Below are positions 15,373 through 24,230 of a stretch of DNA of 61,013 nt, in pieces. Each line of letters opens with the position of its first letter. The first letter of the stretch is position 1. The position numbers and the translations under genes are program-made. The notes beneath the pieces were generated by a model. That model ran no database searches. It was not told the DNA's origin and saw only the letters and a program-made list of their open reading frames with translations. Source of the DNA: Sedimenticola sp. (GTDB taxonomy: Bacteria; Pseudomonadota; Gammaproteobacteria; Chromatiales; Chromatiaceae); contig DRKS01000030.1 in NCBI GenBank assembly GCA_011051655.1, positions 1 through 61,013 on the forward strand, in the 5' to 3' direction.

Positions 15373-16728
15373 CTAACGCCGCCGCCTGCGCCACCAGATA
15401 AGCAACCCGGAGGTGATCAACCCCAGCGGCAGCGCCGCGAGAAAACCGAAGCCGATGACGGCCGTGGCGGTGCGGGAGAGGTTCAGGCTCAGGTCCGGCG
15501 CCGTCTTGGCCGGGATGTTGAGCATGCTCTCCTCGCGGCTGAGCCAGCGCACCAGGTTCAGGCCCAGGTCGAGGTTGCCGCCGTTGCCGAGAAAGGCGTT
15601 GGAGAGAAAGTCCCCGTCGCCCAGCACCAGCAGCCGCTGCTCGCGCGTCCCCGTATCACTGCCGATCTTCCGGGTGAGGGCGATGCCGATATGCAGGGGG
15701 CCGGCCTGCTCTCCCAGCGCCCCGTCGCGGCTTATCTCCCCCTTGATGGGGCCGGTCTCGTTCCAGCTGCGGGGCAGGGTGCTGAGCAGCGGTGTGGCCT
15801 GCCACCGGCTGTTCTCCGCCCTGAGCGCCGCCGCGTGAGGAAAGAGGGTCAGCAGGTCGAAGCCCCGCAGGGCCGGATGCCGGGGATAGCGGGTCACCAG
15901 CGCCACCGCCGGGTCGTCGATCTTCAGGGCGCCGGCGTTGGCGTCCACGATGACCCCGGGCAGGAAGCGGATGCCCAGCATCTCCGCCAGTCCGTCCAGG
16001 CCATGGCCGCCGCCGGGATCGGCCAGCCACAGCAGGTTGCCGCCCTGCTCCACGTAGCGGCGGATCTGTTCCGCCTCGCTGGGCAGATAGTCGACCCGGG
16101 GGGAGGCGATCAGCAACAGGCTGGTGTTGTCCGGTATCCCGGCCGCGGTGACCATGTCCAGCGGCTGGACCCTGAAGCCCTTGTTTTTGAGTTCGCGGCC
16201 GAAATCCCCCAGGTCGAAGTTGGCGGCCCCCTCCAGGTTGCGCTCGCCGTGGCCGGTGAGGGGCACGATCCAGCGCTCCTGGCGCCGGGCCAGCCGCTGC
16301 AGGGCGTTGCTCAGCTGCTCCTCGGTGATGCGTTGCAGGGTCTCGCTGCGCCCCCGGTATTCCAGCAGCAGCTCGCCGGGCAGGGTGATGCCGAGCCGGC
16401 GGGTCCGCTCCGGCTGGGTGTCCGGGTTGACGAACGCCAGCTCGATGTCCGGCTTGTAGCGCTGGTAGCGCTGGATGATCTCCCGCACCCGCCGGCGCAG
16501 CAGGGGATTCTCGGGGGCGAAGCAGGTGATCCGCAGGGGGTCTTCGAGCCTCGAGAGCACCTGGCGGCTGGTGTCGGAGAGGCTGTTGCGGCCGCCGGCG
16601 GTCCAGTCCCACTGGGCGTCGTAGCGGGTGCTGAGCCATCCCAGCAGGCCCAGTGCCGTGCTCAGCAGCACATAGAAGACGAGGTTGTCCAGCCTCTTTC
16701 GCAGACGGGTCCTGTTCCGTGGCTGCAT
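15373..16728 (-). CDS. GldG-like auxiliary subunit of an ABC exporter
   Basis: A 451-aa protein with a TM near the N terminus (about 16-33), a large extracytoplasmic domain of the ABC_transp_aux type (YRGRSETLQRITEEQLSNAL, GEGERNLE-like GHGERNLEG, LLLIASPRVDYLPSEAEQIR), and a C-terminal TM (about 425-445) ending in a poly-Arg tail. The family was named from gliding-motility proteins of Bacteroidetes, but homologues occur widely in non-gliding Proteobacteria; the exported substrate is not known. It starts 3 bases after the permease stop. Confidence 0.85.
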   Translation of the reverse strand: MQPRNRTRLRKRLDNLVFYVLLSTALGLLGWLSTRYDAQWDWTAGGRNSLSDTSRQVLSRLEDPLRITCFAPENPLLRRRVREIIQRYQRYKPDIELAFVNPDTQPERTRRLGITLPGELLLEYRGRSETLQRITEEQLSNALQRLARRQERWIVPLTGHGERNLEGAANFDLGDFGRELKNKGFRVQPLDMVTAAGIPDNTSLLLIASPRVDYLPSEAEQIRRYVEQGGNLLWLADPGGGHGLDGLAEMLGIRFLPGVIVDANAGALKIDDPAVALVTRYPRHPALRGFDLLTLFPHAAALRAENSRWQATPLLSTLPRSWNETGPIKGEISRDGALGEQAGPLHIGIALTRKIGSDTGTREQRLLVLGDGDFLSNAFLGNGGNLDLGLNLVRWLSREESMLNIPAKTAPDLSLNLSRTATAVIGFGFLAALPLGLITSGLLIWWRRRRR

Positions 16729-16731
16729 GGG

Positions 16732-17484
16732 TCAGGCCCCGGTGCGGAGGCTGTCGAGCCGGCGGATGGCCAGGGCCAGGAAGCCGGTGATGAACAGCAG
16801 GTAATAGGCCAGGTCGCTGGCGCGCACCAGGCCGCTGAGCAGCCGCTCGAAATGGGTGGACATGGAGAGCCAGGCGAACAGGGCGCTGCCTTCCCCGCCG
16901 GCCCCGGTGGCCAGGTTGATGAGCCACAGAAACAGCAGCAGCCCATAGGCGCCGACGGCGGCCACGGCGGGCTGGGGGGAGAGGGTGGACATGAACAGCC
17001 CGGCGGCGGCAGCAGCGGCCAGCACCAGCCCCAGCCCCAGCAGGCCGGCCGCCAGCTTGCCCGGGTCCAGCGAGCCGCCGGCGAGCAGGGACAGGGGCAT
17101 GGCGGCGGTCAGCATCAGTATGACCGCCAGCATGCCCAGTAGCCCCAGGTACTTGCCGAGCACGATCTGGGTCATGGAGACCGGCGCCGACAGCAGCAGG
17201 CTGAAGGTCCCGCTGCGCAGCTCCTCGCTGATGAGGCGCATGGCGAGCAGGGGCACCAGCAGCAGCACGATGATGGCGGCGTTGTCCAGCAGGGGCGCGG
17301 CCACCAGGTCGGTGAGGCCGGGGGCCCCTTCCATGGCCGCCAGGCGGGGCTGGATCTGGAGGAAGCCGTCCAGTTGCACCAGAAACAGCCAGGCCAGGAT
17401 GAACTGGGTGACGGCGAGCAGGCTCCAGGCCAGGGGGGAGAGGAACAGGCTGCGCAGCTCTCTCGAGGCGATGGTCAGGATCAT
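16732..17484 (-). CDS. ABC-2 type permease (GldF-like)
   Basis: A 250-aa permease with about six TM helices, starting MILTIASRELRSLFLSPLAW, the usual N terminus of GldF/NosY-like permeases. The ATG at 17484 overlaps the stop of the ATPase gene (ATGA). The frame is open further upstream, but that part lies inside the ATPase gene and is Pro/Gly/Arg-rich noise. It forms the membrane part of the exporter with the ATPase upstream and the GldG-like subunit downstream. Confidence 0.92.
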   Translation of the reverse strand: MILTIASRELRSLFLSPLAWSLLAVTQFILAWLFLVQLDGFLQIQPRLAAMEGAPGLTDLVAAPLLDNAAIIVLLLVPLLAMRLISEELRSGTFSLLLSAPVSMTQIVLGKYLGLLGMLAVILMLTAAMPLSLLAGGSLDPGKLAAGLLGLGLVLAAAAAAGLFMSTLSPQPAVAAVGAYGLLLFLWLINLATGAGGEGSALFAWLSMSTHFERLLSGLVRASDLAYYLLFITGFLALAIRRLDSLRTGA

Positions 17485-18407
17485 GGCGCCGCCTGCTCCC
17501 CGGCGGTCAGCCGCACGAAGATCTGCTCCAGCCCCGGTTGTTCCGGGGTGAGCTCCTCCAGGCCCCAGCCGTTCTGGACCAGCCGTTGCGCCAATGTGGC
17601 GGTGGCTGTGCCGGCGCCGAGGTGCAGGCGGTAGCGCCCCTGTCCCAGCGTTTCCACCGCCTCCACCCCGGGCAGTCCCGCCAGCAGGGGTTTCTCCGGC
17701 GGCCGGGCCAGGCGGATGAGCAGGCTGGCGGCGCCCTCGTCCGCCCCGCCGCCGAGGACGCCGGAATAGGCCAGCTCCCCCCGGTGCAGGATCAGCACCC
17801 GGGTGCACAGGGCCTGCACCTCGGGCAGGATATGGGTGGAGAGGATGACGCCATGCGCCTTGCCCAGCTCCCGGATAAGGGCCCGGATCTCGCGGATCTG
17901 GATGGGGTCCAGGCCCACCGTCGGCTCGTCCAGGATCACCACCGCCGGGTCGTGGATAATGGCCTGGGCGATGCCCACCCGCTGCTGGTAGCCCTTGGAG
18001 AGATTGCTGGTCAGGCGGCCGCCGCTGGTCTCCAGGCCGCAGCGCGCCTTGGCCCGCCGCACCGCCCCGGCCGCCGATCCCCGGGGGATGCGGTTGAGGC
18101 GGGCGCAGTAGCGCAGGTATTCGTCCACCGTCAGCTCCCGGTAGAGGGGAGGGGTCTCCGGCAGGTAGCCGAGCCCGGCCTTGGCCTCGCGGGGTCTCTC
18201 CAGCAGGTCCAGGCCGTTGAGGCGGATGCGTCCGCTGCTGGGGGCCAGGTTGCCCGCGATCATGTTCATGCTGGTGCTCTTGCCCGCCCCGTTGGGGCCG
18301 AGCAGGCCGAGGACCTCGCCCCGGTGCAGCTCAAAACCGAGATCCCGCACGGCGCAGCGGCTGCCGTAGTAGCGGTACAGGTTCTCGATGCTGATCAAAG
18401 GGTCCAT
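17481..18407 (-). CDS. ABC exporter ATP-binding protein (GldA-like)
   Basis: A 308-aa ATPase with Walker A GPNGAGKST (near residue 38), the signature LSKGYQQRVGIAQAI, Walker B VVILDEP and the H-loop STHIL. A C-terminal extension of about 90 residues is typical of CcmA/NosF/GldA exporters. The start at 18407 gives MDPLISIENLYRYYG, the standard beginning of the fold; no good Shine-Dalgarno is visible. First gene of a four-gene minus-strand operon, divergent from modA. Confidence 0.93.
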   Translation of the reverse strand: MDPLISIENLYRYYGSRCAVRDLGFELHRGEVLGLLGPNGAGKSTSMNMIAGNLAPSSGRIRLNGLDLLERPREAKAGLGYLPETPPLYRELTVDEYLRYCARLNRIPRGSAAGAVRRAKARCGLETSGGRLTSNLSKGYQQRVGIAQAIIHDPAVVILDEPTVGLDPIQIREIRALIRELGKAHGVILSTHILPEVQALCTRVLILHRGELAYSGVLGGGADEGAASLLIRLARPPEKPLLAGLPGVEAVETLGQGRYRLHLGAGTATATLAQRLVQNGWGLEELTPEQPGLEQIFVRLTAGEQAAP

Positions 18408-18510
18408 GAGGAGAAGAAAGATACAGGCTCGGGCGATGGCGGGGCAAGGCGGAATGAGGGGGCGCGGGTGAATTCCCATTCTGTCCGCCGCCCGCGTAGA
18501 ATAACGGCCT

Positions 18511-19266
18511 ATGCGATTTTTCAGGCTTTTCCCATGGTTGCTGCTGGCCGTGAGCGTTTCCGCCGCGGCGGAAACCGTCCACGTGGCGGTGGCGAGTAAT
18601 TTCACCGGCGCCTTGAGACTGCTGGCGCAATCCTTCGAGAAGAGCGGCGCTCACCAGGTGCGCATCAGCGCCGCCTCCACCGGCAAGCTCTATGCCCAGA
18701 TTCGCCACGGTGCCCCCTACGACCTCTTCCTGGCGGCGGACCGGGCCCGCCCCGAGAGGCTGGAGCAGGAGGGGCTGGCGGTGGCCGGCAGCCGTTTCAC
18801 CTACGCCCTGGGACGCCTGGTTTTCTGGGCGCCGGGCCGGGAGTTCGAGGGCGCCGCCAATGTCCTGCTGGCCCGGCCGGACGTGCGGCGCATCGCCATC
18901 GCCAATCCCAGGACCGCGCCCTATGGCCTGGCGGCCCGCCAGACCCTGGAGGCGATCGGCCTGTGGCAACGGCTGCAGGGACGGCTGGTGCGCGGCGAGA
19001 ATATCGGCCAGACCTTTCAGTTCATCGCCAGCGGGGCGGCGCAGATGGGCTTCGTGGCCCTGGCCCAGTTGCCGGAGGAATCCCCGCGGCCGGGCTACCG
19101 CTGGCTGGTGCAGCCGGAGTTCTACCGGCCCATCCGCCAACAGGCGGTGCTGCTCAGGCGGGGGGCGGACAATGCGGCGGCCGCCGCCTTCCTGGCCTAC
19201 CTGCGCTCGGGGGAGGCGCGGCGGCTGATCGCCGGCCAGGGCTATGGCCTGGAGGATGACGAATGA
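18511..19266 (+). CDS. modA: Molybdate ABC transporter, periplasmic binding protein ModA
   Basis: A 251-aa protein with a signal peptide (MRFFRLFPWLLLAVSVSAAA). The mature chain starts ETVHVAVASNFTGALRLLAQ and contains SAASTGKLYAQI and AANP-like IANPRTAPYGLAA, as in ModA/WtpA. It binds molybdate (or tungstate) in the periplasm for molybdenum-enzyme biosynthesis. The stop overlaps the modB start by 4 bases. I saw no obvious ModE operator in the 103-base divergent spacer. Confidence 0.95.
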   Translation: MRFFRLFPWLLLAVSVSAAAETVHVAVASNFTGALRLLAQSFEKSGAHQVRISAASTGKLYAQIRHGAPYDLFLAADRARPERLEQEGLAVAGSRFTYALGRLVFWAPGREFEGAANVLLARPDVRRIAIANPRTAPYGLAARQTLEAIGLWQRLQGRLVRGENIGQTFQFIASGAAQMGFVALAQLPEESPRPGYRWLVQPEFYRPIRQQAVLLRRGADNAAAAAFLAYLRSGEARRLIAGQGYGLEDDE

Positions 19267-19913
19267 CGGAGGATATCAGCGCCCTGTGGGTCACCCTGCG
19301 GCTGGCCCTGGTCTCCACCTCGATCCTGCTGCTGCTGGGCATGCCGCTGGCCTGGTGGCTGGTGCGCACCGGCTCCCGCCTGAGGACGGTGGTGGAGTCC
19401 CTGGTGGCGCTGCCCCTGGTGCTGCCGCCCACGGTGCTGGGCTTTTACCTGCTCATCGCCCTGGGGCCGGACGGGATCATCGGCGGCCTGACGGATCACG
19501 GGCTGGCCTTCAGCTTTACCGGCCTGGTCATCGGCTCGGTGCTCTACTCCCTGCCCTTCGTGGTGCAGCCGTTGCAGAACGCCTTCAGCGCCGTCAGCCC
19601 CCTGATCCTGGAGGCGGCCGGCACCCTGCGGGCATCGGCGCTGGACCGCTTTTTTTCCATTGTTCTGCCGCTGTCCCGGCCTGGGCTGATCACCGCCGCC
19701 ACCCTGGGCTTCGCCCACACCGTGGGGGAGTTCGGGGTGGTGCTCATGATCGGCGGCAATATCCCGGGGAAGACCCAGGTGCTCTCCATTGCCATCTACG
19801 ACCACGTGGAGGCCCTGGAGTACGGCCGGGCCCACTGGCTCTCCGGCGGGCTGCTGCTGTTCTCTTTCCTGATCCTGTTTCTGGTCTACCGGCAGAACGG
19901 CCGCCGTGAGTAG
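19263..19913 (+). CDS. modB: Molybdate ABC transporter permease ModB
   Basis: A 216-aa permease with five TM helices. The EAA loop is EAAGTLRASALDRFFSIVLPLSRPGL, which contacts the ModC ATPase, and VGEFGVVLMIGGNIPGKTQ is a strong ModB signature. It overlaps modA by 4 bases and modC by 8, as expected for one transcript. Confidence 0.97.
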   Translation: MTEDISALWVTLRLALVSTSILLLLGMPLAWWLVRTGSRLRTVVESLVALPLVLPPTVLGFYLLIALGPDGIIGGLTDHGLAFSFTGLVIGSVLYSLPFVVQPLQNAFSAVSPLILEAAGTLRASALDRFFSIVLPLSRPGLITAATLGFAHTVGEFGVVLMIGGNIPGKTQVLSIAIYDHVEALEYGRAHWLSGGLLLFSFLILFLVYRQNGRRE

Positions 19914-20979
19914 CATCGATTTCCGCTTCGAACTGGAACGGGGGAACTTCCGCCTGGAGACCGGGGCGGTGCTCCCCGGCTTCGGCGTCACCGCCCTGTT
20001 CGGCGCCTCCGGTTCGGGCAAGACCAGCCTGCTGCGCTGCATCGCCGGGCTGGAGCGGGCGCGGGGCCGCCTGGAGGTCAACGGCGAGTGCTGGCAGGAC
20101 AGCGAAAACAGGCTGTTCGTGCCGCCCCACCGGCGGGCCCTGGGCTATGTCTTCCAGGAGGCGGCCCTGTTCCCCCACCTGCGGGTGAAGGCCAATCTGG
20201 AGTACGGCCGGCGCCGCACCCCCGCCGGGGCGCGCAAGGGGTCGCTGGATCACTGCTGCGATATCCTCGGCATCGGCGGGTTGCTGCAGCGCTACCCCCA
20301 TCAGCTCTCCGGCGGCGAAAGACAGCGGGTGGCCCTGGGCCGGGCCCTGCTCAACAGCCCCCGGCTGCTGCTGATGGACGAGCCCATGGCCGCCCTGGAC
20401 CGGCCGCGCAAGGCGGAGATCCTGCCCTATCTGGAACGGCTGCACGAGGAGGCCGACATCCCCGTGCTCTATGTCACCCACGACCTCGAGGAGCTGGCCC
20501 GCATCGCCGATCAGCTGGCCCTGATCGAAAACGGCCGCATCCTGAAGCAGGGCCCCCTGGCCGAGATGCTGGCCAGCCTGGACCTGCCCATTGCGCGGGA
20601 CGAGGACGCGGGTGCTGTGATCGAAACCCAGGTCATCCGCCATGACGATGAGTACCATCTCACGCACCTTGGATTTTGCGGCGGGGAGATCCTGGTGGGC
20701 CGTATCCAGCGGGCCATGGGTGAGCGGCTGAAGATCCGTATCCATGCCCGTGACGTCAGCCTGGCGCTGCAGCCGCCGGGCGAGACCAGCATCCTCAACG
20801 TGGTGAAGGCCGTGGTCACCGAGATGGCGGACCAGGGGCCGGGCCGCATCATGGTGCGGCTGGACGCGGGCGGCACGCCCCTGCTGGCCCGCATCACCCG
20901 CAAGTCCCAGTCCCGGCTGGGGCTGAAGACCGGCATGCCGGTCTACGCCCAGATCAAGAGCGTGGCCTTGTCGATCTGA
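19906..20979 (+). CDS. modC: Molybdate ABC transporter ATPase ModC
   Basis: A 357-aa ATPase starting at GTG inside the end of modB. Walker A is GASGSGKTS, the signature LSGGERQRVALGRALL, and Walker B LLLMDEP. A C-terminal molybdate-binding TOBE domain (about 290-355, LNVVKAVVTEM...) distinguishes it from other importers. It energises ModB. The lone hydantoinase-like gene begins 23 bases downstream and may share the transcript. Confidence 0.97.
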   Translation: MSSIDFRFELERGNFRLETGAVLPGFGVTALFGASGSGKTSLLRCIAGLERARGRLEVNGECWQDSENRLFVPPHRRALGYVFQEAALFPHLRVKANLEYGRRRTPAGARKGSLDHCCDILGIGGLLQRYPHQLSGGERQRVALGRALLNSPRLLLMDEPMAALDRPRKAEILPYLERLHEEADIPVLYVTHDLEELARIADQLALIENGRILKQGPLAEMLASLDLPIARDEDAGAVIETQVIRHDDEYHLTHLGFCGGEILVGRIQRAMGERLKIRIHARDVSLALQPPGETSILNVVKAVVTEMADQGPGRIMVRLDAGGTPLLARITRKSQSRLGLKTGMPVYAQIKSVALSI

Positions 20980-21002
20980 TGATCTGAATCGGGACTGCGC
21001 GG

Positions 21003-22967
21003 TTGAAACTCATCGGCATCGACACCGGCGGCACCTTCACCGACTTCGTGCTGTTCGAGCAGGGGCGGCTGCGGGTGCACAAGGTGTTGTCCACCCCCCA
21101 TGCGCCGGAGGAGGCGATCCTCCGGGGCATCGCCGATCTGGGCCTGGACCCGGCCGGACTGAAGGTGGTGCACGGCTCCACGGTGGCCACCAACGCCGCG
21201 CTGGAGGGCAAGGGGGTGCGCACGGTCTATATCGGCAACCGCGGCCTTGCCGACCTGCTGACCATCGGGCGTCAGGCCCGGGAGGAGCTGTATAACCTGC
21301 GCCCCGGGCCCCGTCCGCCGCCGGTGCCGAGGGAACTCTGCCTGGAGACCGGCGGCCGCCTGGCCGCGGATGGCGCGGTGGTGGAGCCGCTGACCGGGCG
21401 GGACCTGGACGAGCTGCGTTCCCGCCTGGCGGAGCTGAGGCCCGAGGCGGTGGCGGTGAATCTGCTCTTCTCTTACCTGGATGACCGTTTTGAACGGGCC
21501 ATCGCGGCGGTGGCGCCCGAGGGGGTGTTCGTCTCCCTCTCATCCCGGGTGCTGCCCGAGATCAGGGAGTACGAGCGGGGCATGGCGACCTGGCTCAATG
21601 CCTGGCTGGGCCCCCTGGTGGAGGGCTATCTGCAGCGCCTGGGGACGCGGCTGCCGGGCGCCAGGGTGGCGGTGATGCAGAGCTCCGGCGAGACCATTGC
21701 GGCGGATCAGGCGGCGGATCAGGCGGTGCGCATGCTGTTGTCGGGACCGGCCGGCGGCCTGGTGGGCGCCCGCTTCGTGGGCCGGGCCTCGGGGCGGGAG
21801 CAACTGCTCTCTTTCGACATGGGGGGCACCTCCACCGATGTGGCCCTGATCGACGGCGCGCCGCGCCTGACTAATGAGGGGCGCATCGGCCCCTACCCGG
21901 TGGCCGTGCCCATGGTGGACATGCACACCATCGGGGCCGGCGGGGGGTCTATCGCCCGCATCGACGCCGGCGGCATGTTGCAGGTGGGTCCGGAGTCCGC
22001 CGGGGCCGATCCGGGGCCGGCCTGCTATGGCCGGGGTGGAGAGCGGCCCACGGTAACCGACGCCAATCTGGTGCTGGGGCGGCTGCGCGCCGACGCCTTC
22101 CTCGGCGGCCGGATGCGGCTGGATGAGGGAGCTGCCCGGGCCGCCCTAGGCGCCCTGGCGGGGAGGATGGGAACAAGCCCGGAAGAGGCGGCGATGGGGG
22201 TCATCCGGGTGGCCAACGAGCACATGGCCCGGGCGTTGCGGGTGATTTCCGTACAGCGGGGAGTGGATCCGAGGGGATTCACCCTGATCTCTTTTGGCGG
22301 TGCCGGCGGGTTGCACGTCTGCGCCCTGGCCGAGGCGCTGGGCATGCGCCATGCGCTGGCGCCGGTGCATGCCGGCGTGCTGTCGGCACTCGGCATGCTG
22401 GCGACGCGGCCGGGGCGCCAGCTTTCCCGTACCCGCCTGGGGCTGTTGGCGGACATGGACGCCGCCGCACTGGAGCGGGAACTGGAGCAGATGGCCGCCG
22501 GGGGCCGGGCCGCCCTTGGGGAGGAGGGCGTGGCGGCTGAGGCGGTAATGGCGGAGTATTCGCTGGACCTGCGCTACCGCGGCCAATCCTATACCCTGAA
22601 CGTGCCCTGGACCGGTATTGCAGGCGCGGCGGAGGCCTTCGCCCGCCGGCATGAGGCCCGCTACGGCCACCGCATGGGGACGCCCGTGGAGCTGGTGAAC
22701 CTGAGGGTGGCCCTGCATGGACCGGCGGCCCCTGTTTCCCTGGATGCGCCGGACCGCCGGGACGAGGCCGTCCCGGAAACGAGCGGGCGGGTTTATGGCA
22801 TCGGGCGGGCCGTACCGGTCTACCCCCGCGAGGCGCTTGCCGCAGGACAGCTCATCGCCGGTCCCGCCTTGATTACGGAGACGGTGGCGACCACCTGGCT
22901 GGCCCCCGGCTGGATCTGCCGCGTCGATGGCGTGGGAAACCTCCTGCTGGAGCGGCGGCCCGTTTGA
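21003..22967 (+). CDS. Hydantoinase/oxoprolinase A-subunit-like protein (HyuA family)
   Basis: A 654-aa protein starting at TTG. It begins MKLIGIDTGGTFTDFVLF, the ATP-binding ASKHA phosphate loop of HyuA, and contains LSFDMGGTSTDVALI and LISFGGAGGLHVCALAEALG. HyuA subunits carry out ATP-dependent hydrolysis of cyclic amides (hydantoins, 5-oxoproline) or carboxylation of ketones together with a HyuB subunit. No hyuB is adjacent, so the partner is elsewhere or the protein works alone. It follows modC closely and precedes a terminator. Confidence 0.9.
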   Translation: MKLIGIDTGGTFTDFVLFEQGRLRVHKVLSTPHAPEEAILRGIADLGLDPAGLKVVHGSTVATNAALEGKGVRTVYIGNRGLADLLTIGRQAREELYNLRPGPRPPPVPRELCLETGGRLAADGAVVEPLTGRDLDELRSRLAELRPEAVAVNLLFSYLDDRFERAIAAVAPEGVFVSLSSRVLPEIREYERGMATWLNAWLGPLVEGYLQRLGTRLPGARVAVMQSSGETIAADQAADQAVRMLLSGPAGGLVGARFVGRASGREQLLSFDMGGTSTDVALIDGAPRLTNEGRIGPYPVAVPMVDMHTIGAGGGSIARIDAGGMLQVGPESAGADPGPACYGRGGERPTVTDANLVLGRLRADAFLGGRMRLDEGAARAALGALAGRMGTSPEEAAMGVIRVANEHMARALRVISVQRGVDPRGFTLISFGGAGGLHVCALAEALGMRHALAPVHAGVLSALGMLATRPGRQLSRTRLGLLADMDAAALERELEQMAAGGRAALGEEGVAAEAVMAEYSLDLRYRGQSYTLNVPWTGIAGAAEAFARRHEARYGHRMGTPVELVNLRVALHGPAAPVSLDAPDRRDEAVPETSGRVYGIGRAVPVYPREALAAGQLIAGPALITETVATTWLAPGWICRVDGVGNLLLERRPV

Positions 22968-22970
22968 CAA

Positions 22971-23002
22971 TAAAAAACCCGCCGTTGAAAGGCGGGTCTT
23001 CG
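22971..23002. terminator. Bidirectional rho-independent terminator (hyuA-like / rpmG)
   Basis: The stem CCCGCC/GGCGGG around TTGAAA is flanked by an A-run on the left and TCTT on the right. Read on the minus strand it ends in a clear run of T, as expected for the end of rpmB-rpmG. On the plus strand it closes the hyuA-like gene with a weaker T stretch. Confidence 0.85.
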
Positions 23003-23021
23003 AGGGGGATGAATCCGGTCC

Positions 23022-23177
23022 CTACTTGATCTTGGCTTCCTTGTAGATCACATGCTTGCGGATGGTGGGATCGAACTTCTTGATTTCCATCTTGCCCGGC
23101 ATGTTGCGCTTGTTCTTCGTGGTGGTGTAGAAGTGGCCGGTGCCGGCGCTGGATACGAGTCTGATTTTGTCACGCAT
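23022..23177 (-). CDS. rpmG: 50S ribosomal protein L33
   Basis: A 51-aa protein, [20 protein letters not shown] at the N terminus and [18 protein letters not shown] at the C terminus, a near-textbook L33 of the zinc-free type (no CxxC pairs). An AAGGAG site precedes the ATG. It is a large-subunit protein co-transcribed with rpmB, 11 bases upstream, and it ends at the terminator. Confidence 0.97.
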   Translation of the reverse strand: MRDKIRLVSSAGTGHFYTTTKNKRNMPGKMEIKKFDPTIRKHVIYKEAKIK

Positions 23178-23188
23178 GATAAGGCTCC

Positions 23189-23425
23189 TTAAACCTTCTC
23201 GCCGCGGGCGCGCAGGTCGCTCAGGACCCTGTCGATACCCTTCTTGTCAATGATGCGCATGCCCTTGGCCGAAACACGCAGGCGAACCCAGCGGTTCTCG
23301 CTCTCCACCCAGAAACGATGATAGTGAAGGTTGGGCAGGAAACGCCGCCTGGTCTTGTTGTGGGCGTGGGAAACATTGTTCCCCGTCACGGGGCCTTTGC
23401 CTGTTACCTGGCACACTCTGGACAT
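23189..23425 (-). CDS. rpmB: 50S ribosomal protein L28
   Basis: A 78-aa protein, [20 protein letters not shown] then [20 protein letters not shown], clearly bacterial L28. It is the first gene of the rpmB-rpmG pair and is transcribed from the well-formed promoter at 23479-23507. L28 is needed for 70S assembly. Confidence 0.98.
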   Translation of the reverse strand: MSRVCQVTGKGPVTGNNVSHAHNKTRRRFLPNLHYHRFWVESENRWVRLRVSAKGMRIIDKKGIDRVLSDLRARGEKV

Positions 23426-23478
23426 GATTGAAACCTCAAAAATCGAATTCGATGGCCCCGATGGGCGAAAGAGGCGGA

Positions 23479-23507
23479 TTTATAACAGAAGCGGTGGCAA
23501 GTTTCAA
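23479..23507 (-). promoter_or_regulatory. Sigma-70 promoter of rpmB-rpmG
   Basis: On the minus strand TTGAAA (23507-23502) and TATAAA (23484-23479) are separated by exactly 17 bases. Transcription would start near 23472, leaving a leader of about 45 bases before rpmB. This is the best-formed sigma-70 promoter I found in the window. Confidence 0.75.
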
Positions 23508-23588
23508 ATTTTATCGGGAGCAATGCTGGTCCCATCTCAGCAAATGGCGCTCTTTGGCTTGTGCGATCGATTGCCGGCCTTATTCCAA

Positions 23589-23900
23589 TCAGGCCGCAGC
23601 ATCACGGACAGGCTTTGCGCGCTCAATCCGAGCCAGGCGCTTTGGGGTATGCAATGCCGCCCAGATGTCGTTTCTTTGTTGGAGATTCAACCAGAAATCC
23701 GGCGTGTTGCTGAAGACCTTGGCAAGCATAAGGGCCGTATCGGCTGTGATGGAGCGCTTATTGGTGCACAATTCGTTGACCGTTTTCCGGCTGACCCCCA
23801 TGGCTTCTGCCAAGCGGCCCTGAGTAATACCCAGGGGTTCCAGAAATTCCTCGGTAATTATTTCACCCACAGTAACGGGCTTGCGTTTTGTGATGTTCAT
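23589..23900 (-). CDS. higA: HigA-type antitoxin (HTH)
   Basis: A 103-aa XRE-family helix-turn-helix protein (ITQGRLAEAMGVSRKTVNEL) followed by TALMLAKVFSNTPDFWLNLQ, the diagnostic HigA/VapI block. The ATG at 23900 gives the canonical start MNITKRKPVTVGEI; the frame extends upstream only into higB. It would bind and neutralise HigB and repress the operon. It lies 13 bases after higB, in the toxin-first order typical of higBA. Confidence 0.93.
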   Translation of the reverse strand: MNITKRKPVTVGEIITEEFLEPLGITQGRLAEAMGVSRKTVNELCTNKRSITADTALMLAKVFSNTPDFWLNLQQRNDIWAALHTPKRLARIERAKPVRDAAA

Positions 23901-23913
23901 ACTTGAGTTTGCC

Positions 23914-24210
23914 TCAGCGGTAATCGTGGTTATCCAGATAAAGCCCCCGTGCCTCACCGTGCTCATCATCCCATTCGAACACCAACCGCCACTGGTTGTT
24001 TACTCGGATTGAACACAGCCCTGACAGATTCCCGGAAAGCCTTTCAAAGTGATTGCTTGGCGGGCTCATCAGGTCCTTCCTGCAGGTAGCATCATCCGCC
24101 AATTGGAGCTTTCGGAACAGGCGCTCTCGAATGTCGGCCGGTATCTTCTTGCTCGGTTTGTCCTCCAGGAAGAAGTAACGAAGCCATTTGTCCCTAAAGC
24201 TCTTAATCAA
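23914..24210 (-). CDS. higB: HigB/RelE-family toxin
   Basis: A 98-aa protein MIKSFRDKWLRYFFLEDKPS ending LYLDNHDYR, matching the HigB mRNA-interferase family that cleaves mRNA on the ribosome. The core LSGNLSGLCSIRVNNQWRLV is conserved. The start is a TTG, preceded by GCAGGGAC at very short spacing, so toxin translation may be weak. The pair sits between rpmB and radC, neighbours in many gammaproteobacteria, and its sequence is less GC-rich than the flanks, which suggests insertion by transfer. Confidence 0.93.
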   Translation of the reverse strand: MIKSFRDKWLRYFFLEDKPSKKIPADIRERLFRKLQLADDATCRKDLMSPPSNHFERLSGNLSGLCSIRVNNQWRLVFEWDDEHGEARGLYLDNHDYR

Positions 24211-24230
24211 GTCCCTGCCCGATAGTCTTA

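Noticed and set aside
18408-18510. ModE operator between the ABC exporter operon and modA
   Set aside because: No palindrome resembling the ModE site was found.
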